Part shown: positions 1-12,100 of the stretch, piece by piece
Layout of the letters: every line of letters starts with the position of its first letter
Position numbering within the stretch: position 1 is the first letter of the stretch
Assembly (NCBI GenBank): GCA_032718475.1
Contig: JAUCBJ010003985.1
Location: forward strand, 1-60,288
Source of the DNA: Nemertoderma westbladi
Taxonomy: Eukaryota; Xenacoelomorpha; Nemertodermatida; Nemertodermatidae
DNA length: 60,288 nt
Direction of reading: 5' to 3'
The notes under the pieces: generated by a model
The model's input: only the letters and a program-made list of their open reading frames with translations
Databases searched by the model: none
What the model was told of the DNA's origin: nothing
Position numbers and translations under genes: made by a program

Positions 1-1
1 C

Positions 2-1363
2 CGCGCGCTGACCAAACTCAGTCTGAGAGACTCAGCTGCGGAGAAACTGAGTAGCGCTGGATTTGCCGTGTTTCAAGACGTTTGTATACAGAACTCACAT
101 TCATCTGTTATACAAAGACCCCGAATACCTACAGGTTATTCTGTCGTGGAAATACAGACAGTGGATCCACTTACTGAGACAGACGCACCCACTTCGTCTA
201 TACAGCTGGAGGATGAACCAGTGTGCTTGGAATCAGAAGCGATTCAGCCTACAACTTCCCGGAGCAGTGACAATGATTATGTCATAGAGTGGTATCAAGG
301 TCCACAGCGTCTCACAGCGTACGATTATCGACACGCCAACTACGTTTCTCGAAAACGTTGTCGATTATGCGCATCGAGAGACCACTTCACTCCTCTAGAC
401 TCGAGCGTACCTTGTTCCTATTTCCTCGAACAACCGATGATGGAAATATATTGTGCTTATTGCCGGCTTAATAACTCTCATATATTTGCAGTCTGCCCAC
501 AATTTATGACTCAATGTCACTACTGTCAACTTAAAGGACATGAAAGTTACAATTGTCCCTTTAATCGCGATTTAGAGAGCGTAGACGAGATAATCACCCT
601 GCGATACATCCGAGCTTGGGAAGCGAATGCGGATTTACATTGCGAATCTCGACATCGCTATTACCCTGGACGAGCTTACGAGGGAGTTTACGCGTTCCAT
701 CCTTATCTATTCGCGTCGATTGAACAGAAAACACGCGTACCAAGTTACGAGTTAATGAAGCGTGTTGGTGAGTGTATTTCCACCAAGTTTGTCAGGAAAT
801 ACCTTAGAAACGTTAACCCTAATGATATAACCACATATCACCTGATCAATTTTATCCGTCATGACCCTGAGTATGGCGACATCTTTGTGAACTCGCATCC
901 TGAACTACAGGAAATATCTCGGCGACCATATGAATATCGAACCCGAGAACGCGAGCTGGAGAGAACCATTAAACCGAGAAAGTTCCTCACCACTCACGGT
1001 CCACCCACCGCTAGTGTCCAGACGACCCGTCAAGGACCCGTAGGAGCTGCTGTCCTGAGACGCGCCCTAAAGGCCGTTAGACCTCGCTCCCCCGAGGTTG
1101 ATATTAATCAACCAGGTACTTCGACCGGCGGGTATACCGATCGTAACCCTGCACCTTCTGATGCAATTATATTGCACCCTTCGCCTAGGAGCTACAGCCC
1201 TCCTCGTAAAGTGGCTCGCCCCAAAGAGAAAAGGACTCTTGCTAGCTTTCTCCTCCCACTGGCTTTACGTTACATTTTGGTGGTAGTTATTGTGTTAGTT
1301 ACAATGAAATGTCCTTCTGCAGATTATATTGTTACATTAGTTGCCTCTCAACATCTGCTATGA
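2..1363 (+). CDS. Zinc-knuckle protein of unknown function, 5' end outside window
   Basis: The frame is open from base 2 and the first in-frame ATG lies far inside, so the true start is upstream of the window and at least 453 residues belong to the product. Three cysteine/histidine clusters lie at 359-556. The first is CX2CX4HX9C (CRLC...), the second CX2CX5HX4C (CAYC...), and the third is a canonical CCHC knuckle, CX2CX4HX4C (CHYCQLKGHESYNC). A charged, arginine-rich middle follows, then a proline/serine-rich stretch with a basic patch (PPRKVARPKEKR) that could be a nuclear signal. The last ~40 residues (from 1238) are strongly hydrophobic and may form a membrane segment. CCHC knuckles bind single-stranded nucleic acid in Gag-like and RNA-binding proteins, so a domesticated or live retroelement Gag-like protein is one possibility, but no capsid, protease or RT is seen downstream. 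I do not recognise the family. The frame is intact over 1.36 kb, which argues for a real coding sequence. Confidence 0.6.
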   Translation, partial: RALTKLSLRDSAAEKLSSAGFAVFQDVCIQNSHSSVIQRPRIPTGYSVVEIQTVDPLTETDAPTSSIQLEDEPVCLESEAIQPTTSRSSDNDYVIEWYQGPQRLTAYDYRHANYVSRKRCRLCASRDHFTPLDSSVPCSYFLEQPMMEIYCAYCRLNNSHIFAVCPQFMTQCHYCQLKGHESYNCPFNRDLESVDEIITLRYIRAWEANADLHCESRHRYYPGRAYEGVYAFHPYLFASIEQKTRVPSYELMKRVGECISTKFVRKYLRNVNPNDITTYHLINFIRHDPEYGDIFVNSHPELQEISRRPYEYRTRERELERTIKPRKFLTTHGPPTASVQTTRQGPVGAAVLRRALKAVRPRSPEVDINQPGTSTGGYTDRNPAPSDAIILHPSPRSYSPPRKVARPKEKRTLASFLLPLALRYILVVVIVLVTMKCPSADYIVTLVASQHLL

Positions 1364-2781
1364 TCAGCTGTCTCTGTCAGCTATCATACAGCAATACTGT
1401 ATTGAATTGCGGGTCCGTTCATATATACAGTATTTGTACTCCTGCATACTGCACTTCTGCATTTATCAGTTTATTATTATACATATAAATCTGACGATAT
1501 GTTATTGATTTGGCATAGCCTCACACCCTGAGTTATTATTCCCACATGCTCCTTCCCCTTAATTTACAATAAACCAAATCAATTTCCCATAAGTGACATA
1601 GATTTATATTCAATTTTTGCATTTCGGAATGTTTCTCTCAAGAATGGCCAATAAATCTTTGGGGTACTTTCGGGTTTCACATGTAGAAATTATCGCTCTT
1701 TCTAACCATCAATATGGCGAATTCGCAAAGTTAATTTGAAAATAATACTGAACTTGGGAGAAACGAAATTGCAACAAATGGCTCTTCTCTCTTCTACTGT
1801 ATATTATTGTTTTAAAATTATTTTGAATTTTAACAAATAATTTCATTTTATTGCGCATTTTATTTTATTTATAATTAATCTTTAATAAAATGAAAGATTT
1901 CATATTTGAAACCATTTCACTGACTGTATAATATACTTAAACTAGCTGGCAATACCCGATGCGGATTACCCGGTATTCCGCCGGCATCGGTACCTAACGT
2001 GAATTAATCTTTTCGAAAAGTGGCCTATAATGAGCGCTCGTTAAGGTTATACTCACATGCCAAGTCCCAGCGCAATCCCTCCGCCCGTAATGGATGAGTT
2101 CGAGCACAACCGACAGAGAGAGACATAATTTGACATTTATAGGTATAGATTAAAATCAAATACATAGTCCTATATGACCATTACATGGCATATTCCGCCT
2201 TCCGTAATCACATAAATCGAGGGGATTTTTGTTTAAAAAAAATACAATTTTTAGATAAAATTATTTGCTTTGAGTGTTGGTTGACTGTAATGGGTTACAT
2301 ATAGCCAGTACATTCTATTGTAACTGTAGGGAGATGGCATATCCTGGATTCGCCCTTTGAAACTCATACAATACAGCATTATTGATTATAAAGAATTGAT
2401 TATGTTTTTGAGTTAAATAACAATTTTGTTCAATTGTAATCATTATGTTTATCTTGATTATGTGCATTGTTATTATTAATTCGTTTTATACATATAAGCA
2501 TATAGGCAAGGTCTGTGGGTAAACAATTGGTTTATTTGATATTGCTATATATATTTGGTGTAATTTGTTAAAAGTGGTGTCCTATTGGCAGTAGGGCGGG
2601 CAATAAACAACTACGTGGTTTATTTCAATACCCTGTCAGTTTTATTATTTTCAAGATGTCGTTTTGCATGTGATCTCTAACGAAATAACTTGGTGCACTG
2701 ACACGAACAACCTGAAGGTCATCAGCTTGATCATACCTAGAATATTCAAAGCAAAGTTGTGCACAAAATACAAGTAGTGAA
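1364..2781. other. Non-coding region between the zinc-knuckle ORF and the transporter
   Basis: AT-rich, with no convincing coding frame. A more GC-rich block at about 1943-2130 stands out from its surroundings and resembles a short dispersed repeat; I could not assign it. The last 100-150 bases before 2782 should hold the 5' UTR and promoter of the transporter; no clear TATA or initiator was identified. Confidence 0.5.
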
Positions 2782-3161
2782 ATGGGAAATATTTGTCCAG
2801 CTTTATCAGATAGAGTCAACAATATCTTACTAACCATTGGAAATTCAGCTGCAGGTCGAAAGCTGACATTATGCCAGCACAAATTCATGACTTATGGAAT
2901 GTGGATTGCTTTGGGTGCTGCATTTACAATAAACTTAACAATTGGGACACTTTATACTTTCACTAATCTAGTGCCCTATTTGGTCTCGTTTCTCAGGTAT
3001 AGGAACATACAATGTGGAGAAGAGGATTGTCAATATGTAGATATGGGGTGGTTTCAAGCAGCGTGGAATATAGGATGCGGATTGGCTATGTATCCCGCTG
3101 GTATATTGTATGAGAATAAAGGTATTCGTTTGACTTGCCTACTGGGAACATTTATAATGAG
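2782..3161 (+). CDS. Transporter (+) exon 1: N-terminus, TM1-TM3 start
   Basis: It starts at an ATG preceded by purine-rich GTGAA and ends in phase 2 before the donor GTAGGG. It encodes a short cytoplasmic N-terminus, TM1, an extracellular loop with two cysteines (CGEEDC), TM2 and the start of TM3. The first stop in the intron follows immediately, which fits a real donor site. Confidence 0.85.
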
Positions 3162-6100
3162 GTAGGGTATATCTTTATTTACTGCAAATGTTTCCGTGTG
3201 TAAATTTTGATAAACTAAGAATGGTGAACGCGGCCAAAAAATCAAATCTATAAGACGTCGGGCAATTTGTTGTTAATTTTTAGTTTTTTACAATTTTCTT
3301 TAACTCCAGTGTGAATCTCTTCTTTATCTCTAGATATTGAACAAATATCTAGCAAATTGAACACAAGCAAAAAGAGTGACCTCCATTGCAAATTGACCGC
3401 AAGTGAAAAACGTTTCATTTATTGTTTTGGTTAAAAATAGTGCCACTGTAACTTGGTCATTTCCCTTAATACTTTAAATTAAATTATTTTTTTAAGCCCT
3501 CTAAACACATAGTTGGAGTTTGCAGTCACTTTACAAATTACCGCAGTTTAGGTATATTCACAACATCACTAACCATTGATTACTCATTTGAATTCGCTGT
3601 TGTGACGTATGGAGGATTGTTTGGTGCCGGCTCAAGTTTCATTTACCTACCTTGTCTCATCAATTCCATAAAATGGATCCCACGACACAAAGGTTTAGCG
3701 GTGGGAATCGACACGGCCGGTTTTGGTCTCGGTGCATTCATATTCAACAGAGTAAGTGATCATATTAGTATAGCATTCATATGTAATAATGTATCAATAG
3801 CGAAAAACTCTGCAACAGAGTGCTAATCAAATATTTGAAAAGAAATGTTTAAATTTAGTGAAAAATGAACATAAATGCAGCTCTTTAATAGGGCTTTTCA
3901 TATCTAAACTAAACTTTCGGACACAATCTTTGAAATTTAACAGCGCTTTAGAACCGATACATGGGATTAAGCACAATATAAATGAATGATTTATTATTAT
4001 TTATCATTATTATGATGAACTTATAGAGGCCGTCGGAGAGGGCAGGGTCCATGGTACCCAGGATAGAGGCTGCTATGCCGATCAGAATTACAATAAGGAT
4101 GTGTTGGAGGAGAAACAGATGGGAGTGAGGCACCTGAGTGACTGAGTGGAGGCAGTTTCCAACCTTTGTTAGGAATGCAGCCATCTCAGGGCTGGGTTAA
4201 CCAAGGCTCAAAGGCCACCGGGTGGAAGAGGTAGCCACAGTTGACAAGTTCCTAATATTTCCTGATCTTTCAGTTCTCAGCCTGCTCAACTACATGGGGG
4301 CCTGTCACTGCACTCTGGATGAGGTGACTTGGAGCAAGGGGATCGACGACAGGAGCATTAGAAGTTATTGTCTGCCCATGGCTCCACGGGACAAGGCTGA
4401 CGCCGTTGATGCGCTGTGGGGCTTGGTTACTTTGCAGCTGAGGCATGTGGAGACAGAAACCCACAACTGAGAGTTTGTGAGTTTCAGTACCAATGATGTT
4501 ACTGGGATGGCGTCCAGCCAGTAACCAGATATTGGTTCAAAAACTGCATTGAGATGGGTGATCACCAGTTGTGTCACTGTGGCTGAATGCAGAGTTGCGC
4601 AGTCGAGGTACCAGATGTAAAGAGGAAACTGAGGTCTCCACTGTGTAGTTGTAGACGCTGGTGTAATACTCGTACACAGTCTCGAGAAGGGTGTCTCTCC
4701 ATACAGAGTTGAAAGCGTTGCTGAAGTTGATTTATTATATTATTTATTTAGATCATTTTAGTTGATTCATTAACATCTAGTCCCTCTAGATTATCGAATA
4801 TTTCCTTCTTCTTATCATTTAATGCCTGATTTTCCACAATATTCATACTGCAGCTCGCTATTTGCTTCAGTTAACCAGTTGTTATGGACCCACTTCAAAA
4901 GATGTACATAGTCACACAAAATAAATAGACTATCCTTGGTCAGCCTAGGTTTACTGTCAATAATGGGGAAGATCTTAATAAACTTATGGTTAACCCTATT
5001 GCCATCAACTATGATGACTTTAACTGTTCCATTTCCTCCTGCTATTGCATCAAGAACACCTTGATACTGGGTGTATTGATACATTGAGTCTAAGCATGAC
5101 ACATATTTTCAACTTAAACATGGATGAGGATCCACCAAACATACACTTTATCTGGACACACAGCATGGAATTAGCCAATTTCTGGCAGTTGAATATTGCA
5201 GAAGAGAAGTGTAAAGTATTATCGATAGGAAACTGTACAAATAAATCCAATTATTACATCTTATATTTAGGATCAAGGATCAAGGATAAACTTCCATTAT
5301 CTCTCAGATCCCTTACCTTATATAAATATAAGTGTAGTAGCTGTGATGCTACTTATATTGGCGAATCAAAACGCCATTTCAAGGTAAGAGTATGTGAACA
5401 TATTGGTATATCTCCCCGAACAGGAAGACCCACATCCGCTCCCAGACACTCAGCAATACATGATCACTCCCTAGAGTTTGATCATAAGGTGTCCTTTACC
5501 GATTTCACGGCTATAAGTAGGGCCAACACAAATTATGATCTTCTCATTAAAGAAAGTCTATATATCAAGCATGAGAAACCTACTCTTAATATCCAAGGGA
5601 CGTCCTTTCCTTTACACCTGTTCCAGTAAATTATCTTTCCGCAACCCATCCCCATCCTTGCCCCCCCCCCCCCCCCCCCCCCCCGACCGAGCACTTATGT
5701 ACCTACCTACACTAAACATTAATTCTAAATATTGTTTTTTCACTATCTTACGTGCACCTACAATACGTTTTGTTTTGATTCACCTATTTGTTTTTATATA
5801 CTGTAGTTAGGTAACCCCAATAATTATGTACAGTATCTATATGTTTTACGTTTACCCATATACATACTGTACCTGTAATCAATTCTGCTATAATAATTAC
5901 TGCCTACCGGTATCTGTTGCATACTCCTAATAACTTTAATTTTACATGATTCTGAATTCTGATATTGTTGTATTTAAATCTATTGCAGTACTGTAGTATA
6001 AATATGTTAATTTGTTCATTTTTACTGTCTGTTAGCCTACGCTGATGATGATTTATTGATTAAATCGAAACGTTCGAATTTAAATACTTTAATAACTATG

Positions 6101-9100
6101 GCATTTTTTTCATTTGCTATTATCATAATATTCATATTAAGACTGAGATACCCCACTGGGACTTCAATCACTTAGTACTGACCTCTGTATAATTGATACA
6201 GACAACTTAATATTGCTAACTGCTAAGTATATATCTCTAATACTTCTGTGATAAAACGGCACAAATAATTATTATTTTTGTTAGAACAAAATAAATTGCT
6301 TAGACTCATACTAGTGGAATTTATTTCCTTATAATATTTAGCTCGTAATTGTTTAGTTAGTGGGCAATGTAGCAGGACGTGCGTTTTGTCTTGGATTGAG
6401 TTGTTGTCGCACTGGCAAACTCGGAGCTCGCGTGGTTTGCGACTCCACATTCCCGTTTCGACAGCTAGCTAGCCTGTGGGATTTAGCTGTTCTGTGATTC
6501 TGTGAGAATTAGCTTTAGTCGCATAAGACTAATGTCCCATTAGTCTTATGCGACTAAAGCTAATGTCCCATTAGTCTTATGCGACTAAAGCTAATTCTCA
6601 CAGAATCACAGAACAGCTAAATCCCACAGGCTAGCTGTCGAAACGGGAAGGTGGAGTCGCAAACCACGCGAGCTCCGAGTTTGCCAGTGCGACACCATTA
6701 GTCTTATGCGACTAAAGCTAATTCTGAGGTTGTCTGGAACATATTGGGTACGATTCCTATAAATATCGTGACACTTCAGGTCCGGGTTCACTGTGTTGCG
6801 ATATGTCAAGTACTTCATTGCCACAGTGGGTTTTTCCAGAATTCTAGCACGAACTGTCACCCAGGGATCTGTATCGTCAAAGTTCAACGCATTCTGAATA
6901 AAGCGAAATCCAGGGGATTGTGCCGTGCCGCCTTGCACATTTCAAAAGCCAAATTAAACGGATTTCCATATCCAGGTTCTTAAGAATCCTTGTTATAAAC
7001 GTCTTCCTAGCGTGCAATATTCGATATGACAATGGGGCAATGCCAGCTTCCATAAGGCACAGGTCAATTGGTGTTTGAATGCGAACTGATAGTAAGAATT
7101 TTGCCATTCTATCAAAATACTTCTGTATTACTCCAGTGCTGTCTGTAAACCATGATTCAGCGCTATACAATAGCGAGGCCATCACGCAGGCTTCAAAGAC
7201 TTGTCGCTTGAATAGAAACGGGACTGTATAATTTTTTGCACAAAAAATCGCAAATTTGTTCGCGGTTTCCTCCAACTTTGGTTCCAACAATTTAAACAGT
7301 GATTGGTATCGGCCATCTCCTGTCAACATTGCGCCTAAATAAATATAATGTGTACACAGTTTAATAGTAGTGCCGTTGTAAGTTATTGTTATGTAAGTTA
7401 GCTGACAATCTGGTTTGTTCCCATTAATGACGAAGAATTTTGTCTTTTTATCGTTTATTGACATGCCGTACAACTCACAATATTTGAATAAGGCAGCTAG
7501 CTACCTTTCGTTCTAAGGATTTTCGGGTACAGGCAAAGATACTGTGTCATCCATTAGCAACAAAACCGAGATCAATCCAAGGAAACCATTCTCATTACAA
7601 GCAATCTTGATCATTATTACCATCTTGTTTAAATAGAAACAAAATAATACACCACTAAATGGTGCACCTTGTCGAACCCCTATCATTGTAATAAGAACCG
7701 TCGTTTTAAGTACGCTCTTAGTAGATGTGTATAAAGCACAAACTACACACAGAAAACATTTGCCGCAACCCATCAAACGAAGCTGATTGATTAGTTTATC
7801 ACGGGGTACTCGATCATACGCCTTACTGAAATCCACAAATAAGACAAATAATCTATACTTTTTAGAGATAGCTAAATCAATTAACAATCGGAGACATATA
7901 ATGTGCTCTAAGCAACCTCTTCCTTTCTGTACACCTGCCTGACACTTGTCTAGAAAAGCCCATGACAGAAACCGTTTAGCTATAATAATATTGAAGAGTT
8001 TAGCCACACTGGCCATTATTGAGATTCCACGAAAGTTTCCACATATACTTCTAACTCCACTCTTAAAGACTGTAAAGAATCTACTTGTGTTCCACGACGG
8101 TGGTGTCCAACTGTAGTCAAATATTGCGTTGAATATGGATGAGAGTAGCAGTAGCCATGAGCCCGGTAGAGATCCTATTAAGCCAGGGCAAATTCCAACA
8201 TACCCCTTATTTGTGTTCAAACCGGCTATTGCTTCTCCCAACTCTCATTCAGACACAGGATCATCTAAAACTGGAATATAAGGCGATTCTTCGAGGTCTT
8301 CCAGAGCCAGCGGACTTGGAGTCGAAGGGTTTAGAAGCGATTCGAAATGGGCTTTGAACTCGATATCAGTTGGGAAATCATCACCCCTGTTACCATCATC
8401 TCCAGTCAAGGTTCCGTTCCAGTCGAGTGATTTCCAGATAGCGCGACTGTCTTTCGCTAACACCAATCTTTCCCAGCGACTTGCCGTTTCCCCAAGTTCA
8501 TTTCGTTGTTTAATAGGATGGTTAACGCACATGTTCGCACTTGAGTTCACTGCATGTGACATTGTACCCAATGCATCCTGGATGCCGACTACGGAATCAA
8601 ATCTTATCTCATGTGGGTGTAAGCCTGACATTACCTCTGGAAACTTAGTAAAGTCTACCGTTTTATGCGAACGGGTTTTCCAATCCACTTTGAGAATCTC
8701 ATCTGTTGCAGATGAAAAAGACTGCTCTGCATAATGACAACCGGTGATCTGGGTGCGCTGTAGAAGGAAATAGATATCAGGGTGAAACCAAGTCGATGAG
8801 TCAAGAGAAACACAAACTGGTGCATGATCTGATCCACTAAAAGTCTTGTCAACATGAACATTAGAAACGAATGGTAGGCAGTGCCAGTTTGCGATACAAA
8901 GATCCAATTCAGAAACCCATCTCCTCCCTTTCCGGTACGACAATCCTCCACCTAACTGTGTTCCCTCTATCTGTAGGTGGTTACAAACAAGCGAATCTGT
9001 AGCAGCACATAAACCGAGTAAGTTTCGCCCGCTGGTATTTACAACTGTATCAACAATATTTACATATTTCAGTTTCGCTAAGTTATCGTTTGGCAGCGAC

Positions 9101-12100
9101 TGAGTCCACACCCGAGCGTTAAAGACTCCAACTAAAATGCAAAACTTTTCTTTATTACATGTTAATTTCCCATGTAATGATGCAAAATCGGCAGGGTTGT
9201 AGTACGGCGAGTCGGATGGCGGGATATAGCACCCACCGAGCAAAAGTTTAGGGAAACAAGTCAAAGACAGCCATATCTGCCCTTCCTTATCCCAGTCGAT
9301 CAATTTAACAAATGGTAGAAGATTTTGCTTCAGTAGTAGCAGTGCCCCTCCACCTGGTGCTCATCCTTCCGAATATAAACTTTGGAGTAGGACTGAGAGT
9401 CCTTTAGATTCTTTGCAGATTTTAAAACATCTCTTCGCGTTTTCAGATTGCGGAAATGCACCAACAGGGGCCTGCACCTTGCACTGCCAATACGTATAGA
9501 TGCAAATACATATAGATAATATAGTCTCTAAGTGCTATAAAACAATAAATTTATTATTCCGGAGCTTTACAACTAAAGATATGAATGCTATATTATTTGC
9601 TTACAAAGTGTATGCCAGACCTATTGTAGAATATGCTAGTTCAGTATTGAATCTGTTTATTAAAAGTATGCCATCCATTGGGCTATGTGATAAGCTAGAA
9701 TCGGTACAGCGCTATTTTACACGACGGTTATTTATGCGGTGCAATCTTGATAAAAATACACCATACCCCGGTAGGCTACAATATTTGAAGCTAGAACCAC
9801 TTGAACTGCGCCGTATACATATAGATATAATTTTAGTGTATAAAATATTTAATGGTTTGGTCAATATTCATGCTACCGATATTTTTCAAACAGTTTCGCC
9901 TGTGCGGGCGACGCACAGTCATCCATATAAGCTGCAACAGCTATCGTGTCGATCAGTAGCTATTCAAAATGTATTTAATAGTGGGTGGTCTCTAATGCTC
10001 TCTAATGCTGCTATAGTATCATCACTAAATATTCTTAAACAGGTGCAAACTCGCATGCTTTCCACTGGCTGAGATTAACAACAGTCTCATTCGCCTTGCA
10101 AGTTTCACCAAGGAATTAGATTTGATATCAAAGAGTTCCAGGTGAGACCATTTAGCCAATCCTGATTTTCCACAATATTCATACTGCAGCTCGCTATTTG
10201 CTTCAGTTAACCAGTTGTTATGGACCGGACCCACTTCAAAAGATGTACATAATCACACAAAATAAATAGACTATCCTTGGTCAGCCAAGGTTTACTGTCA
10301 ATAATGGGGAAGATCTTAATAAACTTATGGTTAACCCTATTGCCATCAACTATGATGACTTTAACTGTTCCATTTCCTCCTGCTATTGCATCAAGAACAC
10401 CTTGATACTGGATCTATTGATACGTTGAGTCTAAGCATGACACATATTTTCAACTTAAACATGGATGAGGATCCACCAAACATACACTTTATCTGGACAC
10501 ATAGCATGGAATTAGCCAATTTCTGTGGATTATTGAAAGTAAAACCATAAATACGACCACCATAACTTAAGCAAGCTTAAGCAAGCAAGATTCTTACTTC
10601 ATCTATAATAATTATACAGTTCCATTGTTATGGAGTCACTTTGCCAAATATACCACTAATGAGAGCCTGATTGGTATATTTAGAGACAGCGGATGTTAAC
10701 GATGTCAATGTTTGTTTCCTTGGAAGCTGATAATCCTCCCAAAATTGTTTATATGTTGTACATGAAATTGTGAAATATTTGACTCTAATAATTGTTTCCA
10801 TGGAATAGAGTTTAAATCCGGGATGGACATTACTAGTACTCATGGTACATGGTACTCAAGTGACCTAAGATTACTTCCTTTTTATGACCTGTCTCTAGAG
10901 TCCTTAAATATCGCAGAGCTTCATTAAAAGCCAATCATTTTTTATTAAGTTTAACAACTCTCATTTTTTGAAGTGAAACAATGGCATATTTCAAACCACA
11001 ATGAAAAGCTTCAAAACTGAGATAATCTGAGAGTTTAAGGCGAAATTTAGGAACCCCTTCAACATATTCTACCGATTGTAAATACTAGATATTATCTACT
11101 GGAAAGACCACCAGACCATTCGGCAACTTAGAGGAACTTTGGCTGTATCTTGAAAATTTAGATTATGTAAATCTTTAAAAGAACTCATTTCACCTTCTTG
11201 GCTGCTCCACAAAACTGAAGAGGTGCGCTTAGTTCCACGCTCCAAGGGCAGGGGAGTCGGGATTAAAGAGTTCCCCAAAAGATGTTTTGGCAACATATGA
11301 AGCGATTTCATGCTGCTCCTGTTACTAAAGTTAATCGTTGCTATCCAGTCATCATTGCGATAAACAATTGAAAAGTAAAGGAACATTACAGTAACCTATG
11401 TTTCTGTCAGTCTGTTGATCTACTACCTCACTGAAACACCACCCATTCGTTGGACACAGAGTTACTCTTAGTGGGTGGAGCTAGTTAGTGACATGCTGAA
11501 CAAACTGGAAAAACATACTGTAGGGGTACCATTAACGAGTTATCATTTCTCTGTCGTCATCTAAACTTAAACAAGATCAAGACTAACCTGGCAAACTGTA
11601 AATGCTGTATCTGGTCGGAAAAGTTGTGCAAAGGGGCGCCTCAAAGCCAATAGTGCTGAAGAATGTGTTTGGAAGTGGAAAAATCACTTCAGCTCAAAAA
11701 CTTGCTTGGGCAGCCACCAAACATCGAGGTCAGCCCTACAAGGAAAATATATGACAAGACACCTATAGAAACAGGGGACTTCACACCTGCCGAACTCCAA
11801 AGAAGCATTAAAAGAATGTCCAATAATAAAGCGAGTGGATTGGATGAAATCCCAGCAGAGGTATGGAAAACAGGAGTGCTAAACAGACCATTATTGAATG
11901 TTTGCAACCTGATGTTAAAAGGGGAAAAGCCACCACCAATTTGGACTAAAGGTCAACTAAAGCCTCTCCCCAAGAAAGGAGACCCCTACTAGGATCGGCA
12001 TGCTGCATTGCAGCTGCATTTATAAGAATGCTGTGCCGGCTTGTCAACAAAATTGCGCCACCACAACTCTCTATCACCCATGACATTTGCTAGATCATCC

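Noticed and set aside
1943-2130. tRNA or SINE head
   Set aside because: No cloverleaf and no clear A and B boxes; only the raised GC content is noticeable.
5535-5810. Open frame with PPPPPPP
   Set aside because: Same cause: the 24-base C run at 5661-5684 lies in the 3' tail of the Penelope fragment.
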